Notes: generated by a model not told the origin, from the sequence alone. Counted from the stretch's first letter, positions 55,395-64,000 are shown. The stretch: 64,000 nt of DNA from Phycisphaerae bacterium (GCA_019636475.1 JAHBXN010000010.1:62001-126000); one strand, 5' to 3'. Numbers and translations: made by a program.

Positions 55395-57020
55395 ATGACG
55401 ATGGTGCAGTCGACGCGCGATTATTTCCGCTATTGCCCCGGCGAGGAGCAGGTCAAAATCTCCAACGCCATCTGCCGCGGGCGGCGGAAAATCCACTTCC
55501 CCAAGTGCCACGGCTGCCAGTTCAACGATGACGAACGCGGCGGCGACCCGCTCCAGTTCACGCAGATCAGCGTCGCCGCCCCGGAGGTCGTCCGCGTCTC
55601 CAACGGACAGATCGTCGAGAAACTCAACGACGCCACCCAGATCGCCACGCTCTTCAAACTGTCAGACATCAGCGGCGCCCACCCGCACCCCCTCTCGGAA
55701 GATGCCGCCTGGCGCATCGGACACGCCGCCGCCCAATACCTTCGATCCAAGCTCCGCGGCTTCGACCGCGCGGATCCCGTCGCACGGTCCATCGTCGTCG
55801 GCCGCGACACCCGCGAACACAGCGAGCACCTTGAAGAAGCGCTCGTCGAAGGCATCCGCTCCACCGGCACGGACGTCATCTCGCTCGGAGAGGTCGGCAC
55901 GCCGCACCTCTATTACGTCGTGAACCACATCGGCGCCTGCGGCGGCATCGTCGTGTCCGCCGGGCACGCCGCTTCAAACCAGAACGGCTTTCGAATCTGC
56001 GGAATCAAGGCCATTCCCATCGGCATGGAGACCGGCCTGTCCAGCATTCGCGACATCGCCATCCGCGTGCCCAAACACTACACCGGCGCCAGTTCACGCC
56101 GCATCACCAGGGACTTCACCGAGCCGTACGCCAAATCAATCCGCTCGATGATCCGGCCGGATGTCAGGCTACCCGAGCCGATGACCGTCGCCGTCGATGC
56201 CGGCAACGGCACGGCCGCCAAATGGCTGCCGATCATCTTCCGCGGCAATCGAAACATCCGGTTTGTCCGGCAGAATTTTGAACACAAAGGCCAGTTCGCC
56301 CACGAGCCCAATCCCCTGCTCGCGAAGAACACCCGCGAACTCCGGGCGCTCGTCAAATCCGAGAGGGCCCGATTCGGCGTCGCCTTCGACAGCAGCGAAG
56401 AACGCTGCGTCTTCGTGGACGAAAAAGGGCGGACGATCCGGCCCGACCACATGATCGCCTTGCTCGCCTGCAACGTGCTCGAGCGCGAGCCGGGCGCGCA
56501 GATCATCTTCGATCACCGGGCCAGCGCCGTCGTCGACGAGGAGATCATCCGCGCCGGTGGCGTCCCGGTTCGCGAGCGAATCGGTGCGGTCTATATGAAA
56601 CGCACGCTCGCTGAACGTGATGCACCCTTCGGCGGAGACTTGTCGGGGCGGTTCTTCTTTCGCTCCGCCGCCTACTGCGAATCCGGTGTGATTGCCATGA
56701 TTCAGGTGTTCAATCTGCTTCTGTCCACCGGCAAAACGCTGAGCGAACTGACCCGTTCCCTCCAGCGCTACAGCGCCTCGGGAGAAGTGAAATTCTACTG
56801 CCCCGATACCCACGAGGTGCTGCGAAGCGTCTCCCAGGCCCATCAGTCGGCCACCATCGAGCAACTCGACGGCCTTACGTTTCGCTATGCGGACTGGTGG
56901 TTCAACGTGCGGCCCAACCCGGGCGAGCGGACGATTCGACTGACGCTCGAAGCCCGCAATCGCAAGGTCGTGGAGGAGCGGATCGCCGAGTTGAGCCCCC
57001 TGCTCGGCATCCGCGCCTGA
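55395..57020 (+). CDS. Phosphohexomutase homologue with non-canonical active site
   Basis: Phosphoglucomutase/phosphomannomutase-family fold (541 residues) with catalytic motifs changed. An N-terminal extension holds C14, C27, C38 and C41 (CHGC), a zinc-binding-like set. The phosphoserine loop TASHNP reads SAGHAA (Gly at 190 for Ser), the Mg2+ loop DGDGDR reads DSSEER (332-337), the sugar loop GGEMSG reads GGDLSG (413-418) and the phosphate loop RPSNTEP reads RPNPGER (506-512). Surrounding sequence (FRI after NQNG, AFD, FVDEKG) aligns well. I infer a non-mutase or pseudoenzyme role. ATG 55395 places the fold start sensibly; a longer form from 55305 lacks a ribosome site. Confidence 0.85.
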   Translation: MTMVQSTRDYFRYCPGEEQVKISNAICRGRRKIHFPKCHGCQFNDDERGGDPLQFTQISVAAPEVVRVSNGQIVEKLNDATQIATLFKLSDISGAHPHPLSEDAAWRIGHAAAQYLRSKLRGFDRADPVARSIVVGRDTREHSEHLEEALVEGIRSTGTDVISLGEVGTPHLYYVVNHIGACGGIVVSAGHAASNQNGFRICGIKAIPIGMETGLSSIRDIAIRVPKHYTGASSRRITRDFTEPYAKSIRSMIRPDVRLPEPMTVAVDAGNGTAAKWLPIIFRGNRNIRFVRQNFEHKGQFAHEPNPLLAKNTRELRALVKSERARFGVAFDSSEERCVFVDEKGRTIRPDHMIALLACNVLEREPGAQIIFDHRASAVVDEEIIRAGGVPVRERIGAVYMKRTLAERDAPFGGDLSGRFFFRSAAYCESGVIAMIQVFNLLLSTGKTLSELTRSLQRYSASGEVKFYCPDTHEVLRSVSQAHQSATIEQLDGLTFRYADWWFNVRPNPGERTIRLTLEARNRKVVEERIAELSPLLGIRA

Positions 57021-57082
57021 GGCCCCACGCCATCCCGCCGTTTGCCCGCCCCGCGGAAGGCATCATGCCATGATCATGTCAC

Positions 57083-57156
57083 TGGGCCCGCCCGGACTCG
57101 AACCGGGAACCAGGAGATTATGAGTCCCCTGCTCTAACCAATTGAGCTACAGGCCC
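57083..57156 (-). tRNA. tRNA with CAT anticodon (Met, or Ile2)
   Basis: Complete cloverleaf on the minus strand, 74 bases. Acceptor GGGCCTG/CGGGCCC, D arm GCTC...GAGC, anticodon stem GGGGA/TCTCC with loop CTCATAA (anticodon CAT), T arm CCCGG TTCGAGT CCGGG, discriminator A; CCA not encoded. It is not the initiator, as the three G-C pairs typical of it are absent. It may be elongator tRNA-Met or the lysidine-modified tRNA-Ile2; sequence alone does not decide. Confidence 0.92.
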
Positions 57157-57323
57157 CCATCGCCATCGGCTCCGCGACCTCATCGCACACGATTCCGCCG
57201 CATGACACCGACGCACGATGCCCAATCTAAGCGGACCGGGCGCTTTCGTCACGAGGCCGGCTCGAACTCGCAATGTAGCGCGAATTGACAGGCCTCCCGT
57301 GCATATCCAATATCAAAAAGAGA

Positions 57324-57349
57324 AGGCCGCCCGATGGATCGAACGGCCT
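57324..57349 (-). terminator. Terminator after the dockerin gene
   Basis: Stem AGGCCG/CGGCCT extended by an inner CGAT/ATCG around a short GG loop, followed on the minus strand by TCTCTTTTTG. It lies 49 bp past the dockerin-protein stop. Confidence 0.75.
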
Positions 57350-57398
57350 CCTTCAACGAAAACTTTTGTCAACCGGCAACCGATTGACGCCGATGGCC

Positions 57399-60320
57399 TC
57401 AAGGCCGGTTCAAAACCTCGTTCACCATGCCAGGCACGTCGTCGAGATCGACCGTGCCGCTCGAATCAAAGTCCGCCGTGCACACATGCTGCGGCATGGA
57501 CGATGTCGCAATCACCGCGGCAACGAACTCCTCAAGATCGCGGCCATCGACCTGCCCGTTTCCGTCCAGATCGCCGTGAATGGCGGGCGATGCGGCCAGG
57601 CACGAAACCTGAATGACATCCAGCCGGACGTTGTCGATCTGCCAGCCCCGAAACTGGTTATCCCATTGGTCGGTTGAGTCGAAGAACCATTCAAGGGTGA
57701 CCGTCTGGCCCGCGAAGGCCGTGAGATCCACCGTTCGCTGGACCCACGGCGACGAATCCAGTCCGCCGGCCGCGGGGGTATCAACCGTGGTTCCATTGAC
57801 GCGGACGCGCGGCCAGTCGCTCTGGGCAAAGGCCTCGCGTTCGAAGTTGGAGCAGTATCGCAGCGTCGCCAGCCGCGTATTCGGAATCGAAACGCTTCGC
57901 GACAGACTCCCGATGGCCTGGGCCCCGGTATCATAGTTGCACGTCGAAGGCTGACCGAAGTAGGCGTAGGTGCCGCTTACATTGCACCCCGGCGCGATGG
58001 AGCACTGCGAAGTGATGTTCCACAGCCCGGTCGCGGACCAGTCCCCAGGCAGCCCGGCATTGAAATTCTCATCGACGATCGCGACGACTTCCTCAACGCC
58101 CACCTGCGGCGCGAAGGTCGCCGCTGGAGCGGTCTCAGGCAGGTTCACCGTTTCACCGCCCTGCCCGCGAGCGCTGAGATAATAGCGAATCGTCGAGCCG
58201 CACTCGACGGCCGGCAGCGTCGCACGATGCAGCGTGCCACTGACCGGCGCCATCGAGGATTCGTTGAATTCGCCGTTGTTGATGCTGTAGTGCACCTTTG
58301 CGGAACCCGGTTCATAGAAATCCGAACCATTCAGAATGTCTACATCGAAGCTGGTCTCCGTGCATGCATTCACGACGATCGTCGGCGCATTGGCGGTCGG
58401 CTCGATATACACGGCCGACGGCTTCGGAACCACCGTCAATGCAGTCAACGACGTCGGGGTGCCAGGGCGGAACAGACCGACGACCGATTCGCCCTGCTCC
58501 GAATCCGGCGCGATATTGCACGTAAATCGGAAATTATACATCGCGCCCCACATCAGCGCGTTGGAGTTCGGATTCTGATTGTAGGGTTGTGTGCTCCATG
58601 TCAGCAGTCCGTTCTGATGGGACCAGTTCCACGCCGTGTTGGAGCGCGTCACGCCCCCTTCGCCGTCGCCACTGTGATACATGACGTTCGTGAAGCCGAC
58701 ATCCTCAAGCACCGCCGAATTACCGACCGGAATCGCGAACGACCAGGCGCCGCGATGAGAGTGCATATTGTAGAGTGCGTACTCGTAATTCCACTTGCCG
58801 CCGGGGAGTGCCGTCACATTGGCAGCAAGAATCATGAACTCCCGCGCATTCTGATAGGGCTCACCCGCCGCGGGGCTCCAGAGAATGTCGGTCTCGACCA
58901 CGCTCGAAACCTGCGCCTTCCACGCACGGATGGCCGGGCGCTCGCGAACAGTCTGAAATCCGCTGTTGCTCGCGTTATAGTTGTTCGCGCCGTTGGGGGT
59001 CACGTTGATGCGCGTGTACGATGCGTTGTTGCTCGCATTGCCCGCCTGGTGATCATCCGGGGCGACGTACTGAGCCTCGGCATAATAAAGCGAGTTGGCC
59101 GTCCCGAGGTCTGACGCCCGAACCATCACGCGCTTCCATGTGTTCGAGTCGCCCGGAACATGGGTCCCGTCCTGATAGGGGTGAGGATACTCACCGGTCC
59201 GCGCGTTCACCTGCCATCGAGGCCCCAGTCCGCTTTGCGAACCATTCAGGCCCGCGCCGTAAGGATCGGAACAGCCCGGATGCAACTGCGGCCCGCCTGG
59301 TCCGGTGCAGCCGCAGCCGCATGAATCACCAGCCGCGACGGTGAACCCGTGCTTCAGCCAGCTCTGGCCGATCTGCTCAAAACGAGTCACGCCATTGGGC
59401 ATCGTTCGAAGACGATAGAAGTTCTGCGCAATGACGGGGTGCAGATTCGTCGGCGGAGGTTGATCATCGTCCCAAAGGACCATGAAGTCACCGATGTTGC
59501 ACGACGTGGTCCCGACGGAAAATCCAACATACCACTGGCCGCTGCCGGTCGGAACTTCAGCGTTCCCGTAGTTTCCGATATCGGAAATGATTCCGGTGAT
59601 CACGTCGGGGCCGACGGGCTGCGGACAGACGGTGCCGCCGTTTCCGCCGCGCGGATCGCCTTCGACTGCCCCTGCCGCATCGCCGTACTTGATCAGTTCT
59701 TCGTACGCAACGGGGCCGTCACCGCCGGCCCACGCCACCGGCATCGATATGCGAACATCGCCGATCGAAGAGCCTGCAAGCGACGCGTCACCGAGAAGAT
59801 CCGCCAGTTTCGGCGTAATTCGAATATCTGCGCCTTCCAATTGCAACGAGACTTTCTCGAGGTGGAAACCGGCCTTTGCCGCTGACATCTCGAGCAGCGA
59901 ATCGCCGCTCAGCTTGTCACTGAAGGTCGGACGAAAGTTAGCGGAAGAGCTTCCAGCGGTGATATTGAATGCAAAACCCTCAATCGTCGCTTCTCGACCA
60001 CTCGACGTTTCGATGACAAGATCTTCAACATGCACGACGTCACCGCCGACGAATGCCGAAAATCTGCCGCCCGCTTCGGTGAATGCGAGGGTCGATCTCG
60101 AATCAATCTGGAAGGCAATCTTCTGAAGACTGTCGCCCGACAGCGGCTCGCCATTGACCCGGAGAGTCAGTCCCCGCTCCGCCAGCAGTTCAGGATAAAC
60201 ATAAAGCACCGTTTCGCCGCCGGCCGAAGTCCATGCATTCTCGGCAAGTGCCACATTAGTGGCACTACAAAACAGGATCGTCCATAGCAACGCCGCCGCC
60301 CTGCAACTCAGACACTTCAT
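57399..60320 (-). CDS. Large secreted dockerin-type protein
   Basis: Exported 973-residue protein: signal peptide AALLWTILFCSATNVALA, then about 180 residues of beta-rich unknown sequence, a long middle with CGCGCTGPGG at about 345-355 and surface-protein-like Asn/Gly/Tyr-rich stretches, a probable beta-sandwich (VDENFNAGLPGDWSATGLW ... RTVDLTAFAGQTVTLEWFF), and a C-terminal pair of dockerin-like calcium loops GDLDGNGQVDGRDLEEF and ADFDSSGTVDLDDVP. ATG 60320 is favoured over 60323 by spacing from AGGAG. Its terminator is at 57324. Dockerins bind cohesins; none is in the window. The role is unknown. Confidence 0.9.
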   Translation of the reverse strand: MKCLSCRAAALLWTILFCSATNVALAENAWTSAGGETVLYVYPELLAERGLTLRVNGEPLSGDSLQKIAFQIDSRSTLAFTEAGGRFSAFVGGDVVHVEDLVIETSSGREATIEGFAFNITAGSSSANFRPTFSDKLSGDSLLEMSAAKAGFHLEKVSLQLEGADIRITPKLADLLGDASLAGSSIGDVRISMPVAWAGGDGPVAYEELIKYGDAAGAVEGDPRGGNGGTVCPQPVGPDVITGIISDIGNYGNAEVPTGSGQWYVGFSVGTTSCNIGDFMVLWDDDQPPPTNLHPVIAQNFYRLRTMPNGVTRFEQIGQSWLKHGFTVAAGDSCGCGCTGPGGPQLHPGCSDPYGAGLNGSQSGLGPRWQVNARTGEYPHPYQDGTHVPGDSNTWKRVMVRASDLGTANSLYYAEAQYVAPDDHQAGNASNNASYTRINVTPNGANNYNASNSGFQTVRERPAIRAWKAQVSSVVETDILWSPAAGEPYQNAREFMILAANVTALPGGKWNYEYALYNMHSHRGAWSFAIPVGNSAVLEDVGFTNVMYHSGDGEGGVTRSNTAWNWSHQNGLLTWSTQPYNQNPNSNALMWGAMYNFRFTCNIAPDSEQGESVVGLFRPGTPTSLTALTVVPKPSAVYIEPTANAPTIVVNACTETSFDVDILNGSDFYEPGSAKVHYSINNGEFNESSMAPVSGTLHRATLPAVECGSTIRYYLSARGQGGETVNLPETAPAATFAPQVGVEEVVAIVDENFNAGLPGDWSATGLWNITSQCSIAPGCNVSGTYAYFGQPSTCNYDTGAQAIGSLSRSVSIPNTRLATLRYCSNFEREAFAQSDWPRVRVNGTTVDTPAAGGLDSSPWVQRTVDLTAFAGQTVTLEWFFDSTDQWDNQFRGWQIDNVRLDVIQVSCLAASPAIHGDLDGNGQVDGRDLEEFVAAVIATSSMPQHVCTADFDSSGTVDLDDVPGMVNEVLNRP

Positions 60321-60833
60321 CATCGACTCCTAAATAATCCGCTGTGACACAGGGCGCCCTGAAAAAGGCGCCGCGCAGGATTGCTCGCCAACCCTCGGAT
60401 GACCATCGGAAGGCGGTCGCGGAAAATACAACCGCCGAAAAAAGTGGATGCGACACACCCACTTGCAACGGCAACGAATCCCTGTCGGAAGGATCTCGAA
60501 GCCGTTGTTGGATAGTTATCGGTCGCCGCCGACCCTCGGTCGGCGCCAACTTCGTCCCTTCCCGCATTATCGCGAGATAGAGTTCAAAGGGCAAGAAAAA
60601 CGACGCGGAATTGTTGGGGCCCCAGGCCGTGGGACTCGCGTTCAAACCGTTTTTTCGAGCACGGCGACGCTGGGCTGCACACGCCGAAGCGCACCCGATC
60701 GCAGAGCCGCAGCTTGGAACGCGGCAGAAGGCCGAGCTTAAATGCGTTAAATCCCCGCTCATGTGACAACCCGCGCCGATTTCGAGGCGGGAGCGAATTA
60801 GAGTTCGGATTGAGGGAGGACGAAGCGAGAAAT
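60321..60833. other. Intergenic region, 513 bp, with hairpins
   Basis: Leader/promoter region of the dockerin gene. Two compact inverted repeats lie in it: a GGCGCC ... GGCGCC pair near 60352-60373 and GCCGACC/GGTCGGC with a 3-base loop at 60528-60544. A 165-codon leftward ORF from 60762 overlaps the dockerin start and has no recognisable features, so I reject it. The tRNA-Leu gene lies at its right end. Confidence 0.4.
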
Positions 60834-60919
<86 letters not shown>

Positions 60920-61069
60920 TGGGAGGTTTCCAGAGCACCGCAAAATAGCTGCACCGCTTGCGGTCGTCAAGGCCGGATCATGCATCCAAAGGGATTCGCG
61001 ATTGTCGTCTCCCATTAATGTAGTTGCCCGCACTTCCGAATTCCGTTTGTCCTGCCGTACGTCGCGACT

Positions 61070-62620
61070 TCAACGACTCGCAATTCCCAACGCCGCCAGC
61101 TGCGCGCGGGCCTTGTTCATCGTTTCCTCGAATTCTGCAGCGGGATCGCTGTCCGCAACGATTCCGGCTCCCACCTGGATGTCGACACACCAGGCCGATT
61201 CCCCCTCACGAGCCGGAACAACCGGCGTCGCAACCATCGTCCGAAGCGCGATGCACATGTCCATGTTGCCGGAGAAATCCAGATAGCCCACCGCGCCGCC
61301 GTATGGCCCCCGCCTCACCGGCTCAAGATCGTCAATAATCTCCATCGCCCGCACCTTCGGCGCGCCGCTGACCGTGCCGACAGGCAGCGCGCATCGCAAT
61401 GCGTCGCAGGCGGACAACCCCGGCCGAAGGCGGCCGGTCACATTGCTCGACAAATGCATGACATGACTGTACCGCTCCACGGTCATGGACTCCGTCAGCT
61501 TAACCGTACCGGGTTCCGCAACCCGACCCACGTCATTGCGTCCCAGATCGACCAGCATGATGTGTTCAGCACGGTCCTTGGGATCCGCCAGCAACTCCGA
61601 CTCAAGCGTCTTGTCCTCTTCGGGCGTCTTTCCGCGTCGCCGCGTTCCCGCAAGTGGCCGGTTCGTCACGATGCCATCATCAACGCGGCAGAGAATTTCA
61701 GGACTGGCCCCGATGAGTGTCGCATCCGGACACTTCAGAAAGAACATGAAAGGCGATGGATTCACATGACGCAGAGCGCGATAGACATCGAACGGGGCAC
61801 CCGCGAATTGAGTCCGAAGCCGCTGGCTCAGAACCAACTGAAAAATGTCACCCGCCAGGATGTACTCTTTCGCTGTTCGAACAGCCGATTCAAACTCCTC
61901 ACGCGTGAAATTAGACTTGATCGAAATGGACGCCCGATCATCCGGATCGAGCGGCCGCAGCGGATGAATTGCTTCGGATGACCCAGACCCGAGCAATCGC
62001 TCGCTGACTCGTTCAATTCGATCGACCGCGCCCTGGTAGTCCGCGTCCGGCGAGGCGCCATCGAGCCGGGCGGTTGCGATCACCAGCACCGTGCGACTGA
62101 CGTGGTCGTAAACGACCATGTCACGGTAGATTCCGAACGAGAGATCATCCAGCAGCCGGTCATCCGCCGATTGACCCGGCAGCCGTTCGTAGTAGCGAAT
62201 TGTGTCGTATGACGTAAATCCGACCGCCCCGCCAGTGAAGCGAGGCAGTGAAGTCGCCGCCGCGCCCAGGCGGTCACGCGGAACGCTTCGGTCTGAATCC
62301 GTCAGTCTCTCCAGTGCTTGAAGCGGATCGGAAATGCCGTCCAACCGAACCGATTCGCCACCCCGCTGCTCAACATTCCCGACGCCGTTTTTCACCCGAA
62401 ACACGACGGCCGGATCCGCTCCAATGAAGCTATACCGCGCCACCCGCTTACCGCCCACGACGCTTTCCAGCAAGAACGCGTGCTCGGTGTGCGCGGACAT
62501 TCGCGCAAACGCCGCAACAGGAGTCAGCTCGTCTGCAAGGAAACGGCGGAAAACGGGTACGGTCGCGCCATGTCCGACGAGTTTTTTGAATCCTTCTCGA
62601 TTGGGAAAACAGGTCGGCAT
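61070..62620 (-). CDS. trpE: Anthranilate synthase component I
   Basis: Chorismate to anthranilate, first step of tryptophan synthesis; needs the TrpG amidotransferase, which is not adjacent. 516 residues. N-terminal inhibitor-binding part LLESVVGGKRVARYSFIG, then the chorismate-binding core GDIFQLVLSQRLRT, LFFLKCPDATLIGASPEI-type segment (here FMFFLKCPDATLIGASPEIL), RPLAGTRRRGKTPEED, ELLADPKDRAEHIMLVDLGRN and the end GGAVGYLDFSGNMDMCIALRT. All motifs are intact. Divergent from the pterin enzyme gene. The trp genes are dispersed in this genome. Confidence 0.97.
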   Translation of the reverse strand: MPTCFPNREGFKKLVGHGATVPVFRRFLADELTPVAAFARMSAHTEHAFLLESVVGGKRVARYSFIGADPAVVFRVKNGVGNVEQRGGESVRLDGISDPLQALERLTDSDRSVPRDRLGAAATSLPRFTGGAVGFTSYDTIRYYERLPGQSADDRLLDDLSFGIYRDMVVYDHVSRTVLVIATARLDGASPDADYQGAVDRIERVSERLLGSGSSEAIHPLRPLDPDDRASISIKSNFTREEFESAVRTAKEYILAGDIFQLVLSQRLRTQFAGAPFDVYRALRHVNPSPFMFFLKCPDATLIGASPEILCRVDDGIVTNRPLAGTRRRGKTPEEDKTLESELLADPKDRAEHIMLVDLGRNDVGRVAEPGTVKLTESMTVERYSHVMHLSSNVTGRLRPGLSACDALRCALPVGTVSGAPKVRAMEIIDDLEPVRRGPYGGAVGYLDFSGNMDMCIALRTMVATPVVPAREGESAWCVDIQVGAGIVADSDPAAEFEETMNKARAQLAALGIASR

Positions 62621-62806
62621 GGTCGATCAATCCGTCCCGCTGCGATCCGATACCCGGCGGCTTGCTTGCTCACCTTGCTTGCTCATAATGGCATTCCGTA
62701 CGATGATCCTGCTACGATATCGAACGGAACCCGGCGTAACCACGACTCCGATCAGCCCCGATTTTCACCGCCCGGGACCCGCCAAACCCCCTGCGAGCAC
62801 CTGCCC

Positions 62807-63178
62807 ATGCCAAAATTTGAATTGCTCCTGACCAGTGAATTCTCCGCGGCGCACCAACTTCGGCTCGCCGACGGCGCGATCGAACCGCTCCACGGCCATA
62901 ACTGGAATGTGGAGGTCTACCTTGAGGGCCAGAAGCTCGATTCCATCGATGTCCTGGCGGATTTCACAGTGCTTCAGCCGAGACTGAAATCGATCACCGA
63001 CCGGCTCCACGACACATTCCTGAACGATCATTCTAAATTCTCCGGATCGAATCCATCCACCGAACTTGTCGCAAAACTGATACACGACGAATTCGTCCCG
63101 TCGGTTCCGCCGAATGTCAAAATCACAAAAGTTCGTGTTTGGGAGACGCGCACCTGCGCAGCCGCCTATGTCCCTTGA
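62807..63178 (+). CDS. 6-pyruvoyltetrahydropterin synthase family protein, PTPS-III-like
   Basis: A 123-residue pterin enzyme of the PTPS/QueD fold. Zinc ligands are in FSAAHQL and HGHNW. The catalytic Cys of QueD and PTPS (four before the first His of HGH) is Ile here, but the next residue is Glu (IEPLHGHNW). This Glu-only pattern marks PTPS-III, which converts dihydroneopterin to 6-hydroxymethyl-dihydropterin and replaces FolB in folate synthesis. The C-terminal VRVWETRTCAAAYV motif holds the pterin-binding Glu. Function is inferred from this one region. It faces away from trpE. Confidence 0.85.
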   Translation: MPKFELLLTSEFSAAHQLRLADGAIEPLHGHNWNVEVYLEGQKLDSIDVLADFTVLQPRLKSITDRLHDTFLNDHSKFSGSNPSTELVAKLIHDEFVPSVPPNVKITKVRVWETRTCAAAYVP

Positions 63179-63266
63179 TGGGGTTTTCATGTGTCAAATC
63201 ATGTTTTTCACCCTGTTGCGCGCACCACTTCGAGGATCCGGCGTACAACAGCTCGATAATCTGAAA

Positions 63267-63309
63267 TGATGAAACGATGATGGAATGACGATAAAATGCT
63301 GATGAAACG
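63267..63309. promoter_or_regulatory. 10-bp direct repeat before mcsA (operator candidate)
   Basis: TGATGAAACG occurs at 63267-63276 and 63300-63309, start to start 33 bp (about three helical turns), flanking GATAAAAT, which could be a -10. It lies 57-99 bp before the mcsA ATG. It does not match the classical CtsR box. Operator function is inference. Confidence 0.35.
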
Positions 63310-63365
63310 CAGCGGCCTGGCCGAATCCAGAACCGCAATTTTTGCGCAAAGAGGGGCGTCGCCGG

Positions 63366-63869
63366 ATGCATCTGCCATGTAACGCCTGCAAGAAGCAGCC
63401 AGCAACGGTCCATATGACCGATATTTCACCCCAGGGTGAGAAGCGGGAACGCCATCTGTGCGAGGAATGCGCCCAGAAGGAGGGTATTACGCCGAACCCC
63501 CAGGGCGCCGTCAACCTCAGCCAGATGCTCACGGCGTTTATCGGCGGTGGGAAGGTGACGGCTCAGCAGATTGCCGAGCTGCGCTGCTCCAAATGCAAGC
63601 TGACCTTTGTCGAGTTCCGAAACAGCGGATTGCTTGGCTGCCCTTGCGACTACGACGCCTTCGAGAAGGCACTTGTGCCCCTTATTGAGCGGGCCCACCA
63701 GGGGGCGAATCAGCATGTCGGAAAATTCCCTCGGAAACAGGAAAAGCCCCGTACCGCGGAGAGCGATCTGATTCGGCTGCGTCGAGCGCTCGTCCGCGCA
63801 GTCGATAACGAACAATACGAAGAGGCCGCTCGAATTCGCGACCGCATTCAAAAGATCGAGTCTGCATGA
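63366..63869 (+). CDS. mcsA: McsA activator of protein-arginine kinase
   Basis: A 167-residue zinc protein that activates McsB. CxxC pairs: CNAC (5-8), CEEC (32-35), CSKC and the CPC motif after GLLG; the C-terminal UVR motif NEQYEEAARIRDRIQKIE completes it. ATG 63366 has GAGGGG 9 bases upstream. The mcsB start overlaps its stop by ATGA. In Firmicutes it is in the ctsR-mcsA-mcsB-clpC operon; here no ctsR precedes it, only a divergent-looking pterin gene. Confidence 0.94.
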   Translation: MHLPCNACKKQPATVHMTDISPQGEKRERHLCEECAQKEGITPNPQGAVNLSQMLTAFIGGGKVTAQQIAELRCSKCKLTFVEFRNSGLLGCPCDYDAFEKALVPLIERAHQGANQHVGKFPRKQEKPRTAESDLIRLRRALVRAVDNEQYEEAARIRDRIQKIESA

Positions 63870-64000
63870 TTACGGACCAACTCGCCAAAAGCGCCGGCCA
63901 ATGGCTCGCAACACCTGGACCGCTGTCCGAGATCGTGATCAGTTCGCGAATTCGACTGGCGCGGAACGTCGCCGGATATCCCTTCCTTAGCCGCGCGAGC
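63866..64000 (+). CDS. mcsB: McsB protein-arginine kinase (5' end only)
   Basis: First 45 residues of an ATP:guanido phosphotransferase-family kinase that phosphorylates arginines to mark proteins for ClpCP: TPGPLSEIVISSRIRLARNV contains the conserved SSRIRLARN block. It overlaps mcsA by 4 bases. Cut by the right edge. Confidence 0.93.
   Translation, partial: MITDQLAKSAGQWLATPGPLSEIVISSRIRLARNVAGYPFLSRAS

Noticed and set aside
60265-60762. A 165-codon leftward ORF before the dockerin gene
   Set aside because: Overlaps the dockerin start in another frame, lacks a ribosome site and looks random.
63190-63200. A GTCAAA half-site upstream of mcsA as a CtsR box
   Set aside because: Only one half-site is present, without the second tandem heptamer.

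Overview
The window is GC-rich (about 60% by eye), densely coding, uses GTG and TTG starts freely, and carries no rRNA, CRISPR, phage or transposase genes. It is most likely chromosome of a Planctomycetota bacterium, perhaps a Phycisphaerae relative. The pointers are a DUF4159 protein, PEP-CTERM and dockerin secreted proteins, membrane proteins with the ribbon CxxC(G/D)YxLTxL-xxxRCPECG, a MoxR/DUF58 pair, an McsA-McsB protein-arginine kinase pair, OleB-OleC-OleD hydrocarbon enzymes, and lipid A/LPS genes (WaaA, a GT9 enzyme). Taxonomy is inferred from gene content only.

Layout. 1-5.7 kb: partial anmK (peptidoglycan recycling), an HD-GYP protein, a transaldolase-family enzyme, tag and a cysteine desulfurase. 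5.8-12 kb: a large DUF4159 protein coupled to a GT9 glycosyltransferase, a haloperoxidase-fold protein that has lost catalytic residues, and OleD. 12-20.2 kb: ROK kinase, tatD, yraN, then rplS/trmD/rpsP (no rimM), adenine deaminase, and MoxR-DUF58. 20.5-30 kb: NhaC-type antiporter, threonine synthase, a DUF59 Fe-S factor, UbiD, WaaA, an APC permease and a tandem CDGSH protein. 30.3-36 kb: a 55-residue cysteine-ladder lipoprotein, another lipoprotein, guaB, the OleB-OleC pair and a PilZ protein. 36.8-46 kb: pyrR-pyrB-pyrC; a MacA-like adaptor plus ATPase; and a coupled menG / membrane-TPR / ubiX set. 46-55 kb: PEP-CTERM protein, RhlE-type helicase, HAD and DUF3052-like genes, acs, and two tandem paralogous fibronectin-III-like proteins next to a 21-bp minisatellite. 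55-64 kb: a phosphohexomutase homologue with changed active site, tRNAs with CAT and GAG anticodons, a 973-residue dockerin protein, trpE, a PTPS-III-type pterin enzyme, mcsA and the start of mcsB.

Most genes are housekeeping. No cluster looks like a complete new multi-gene system. The most unusual items are single proteins: the cysteine-ladder lipoprotein (30353-30520), the two likely pseudoenzymes (9285-10658 and 55395-57020), and the membrane-TPR protein locked between menG and ubiX by 4-base overlaps. OleB, OleC and OleD together indicate beta-lactone-dependent long-chain olefin synthesis, with OleA expected elsewhere in the genome.
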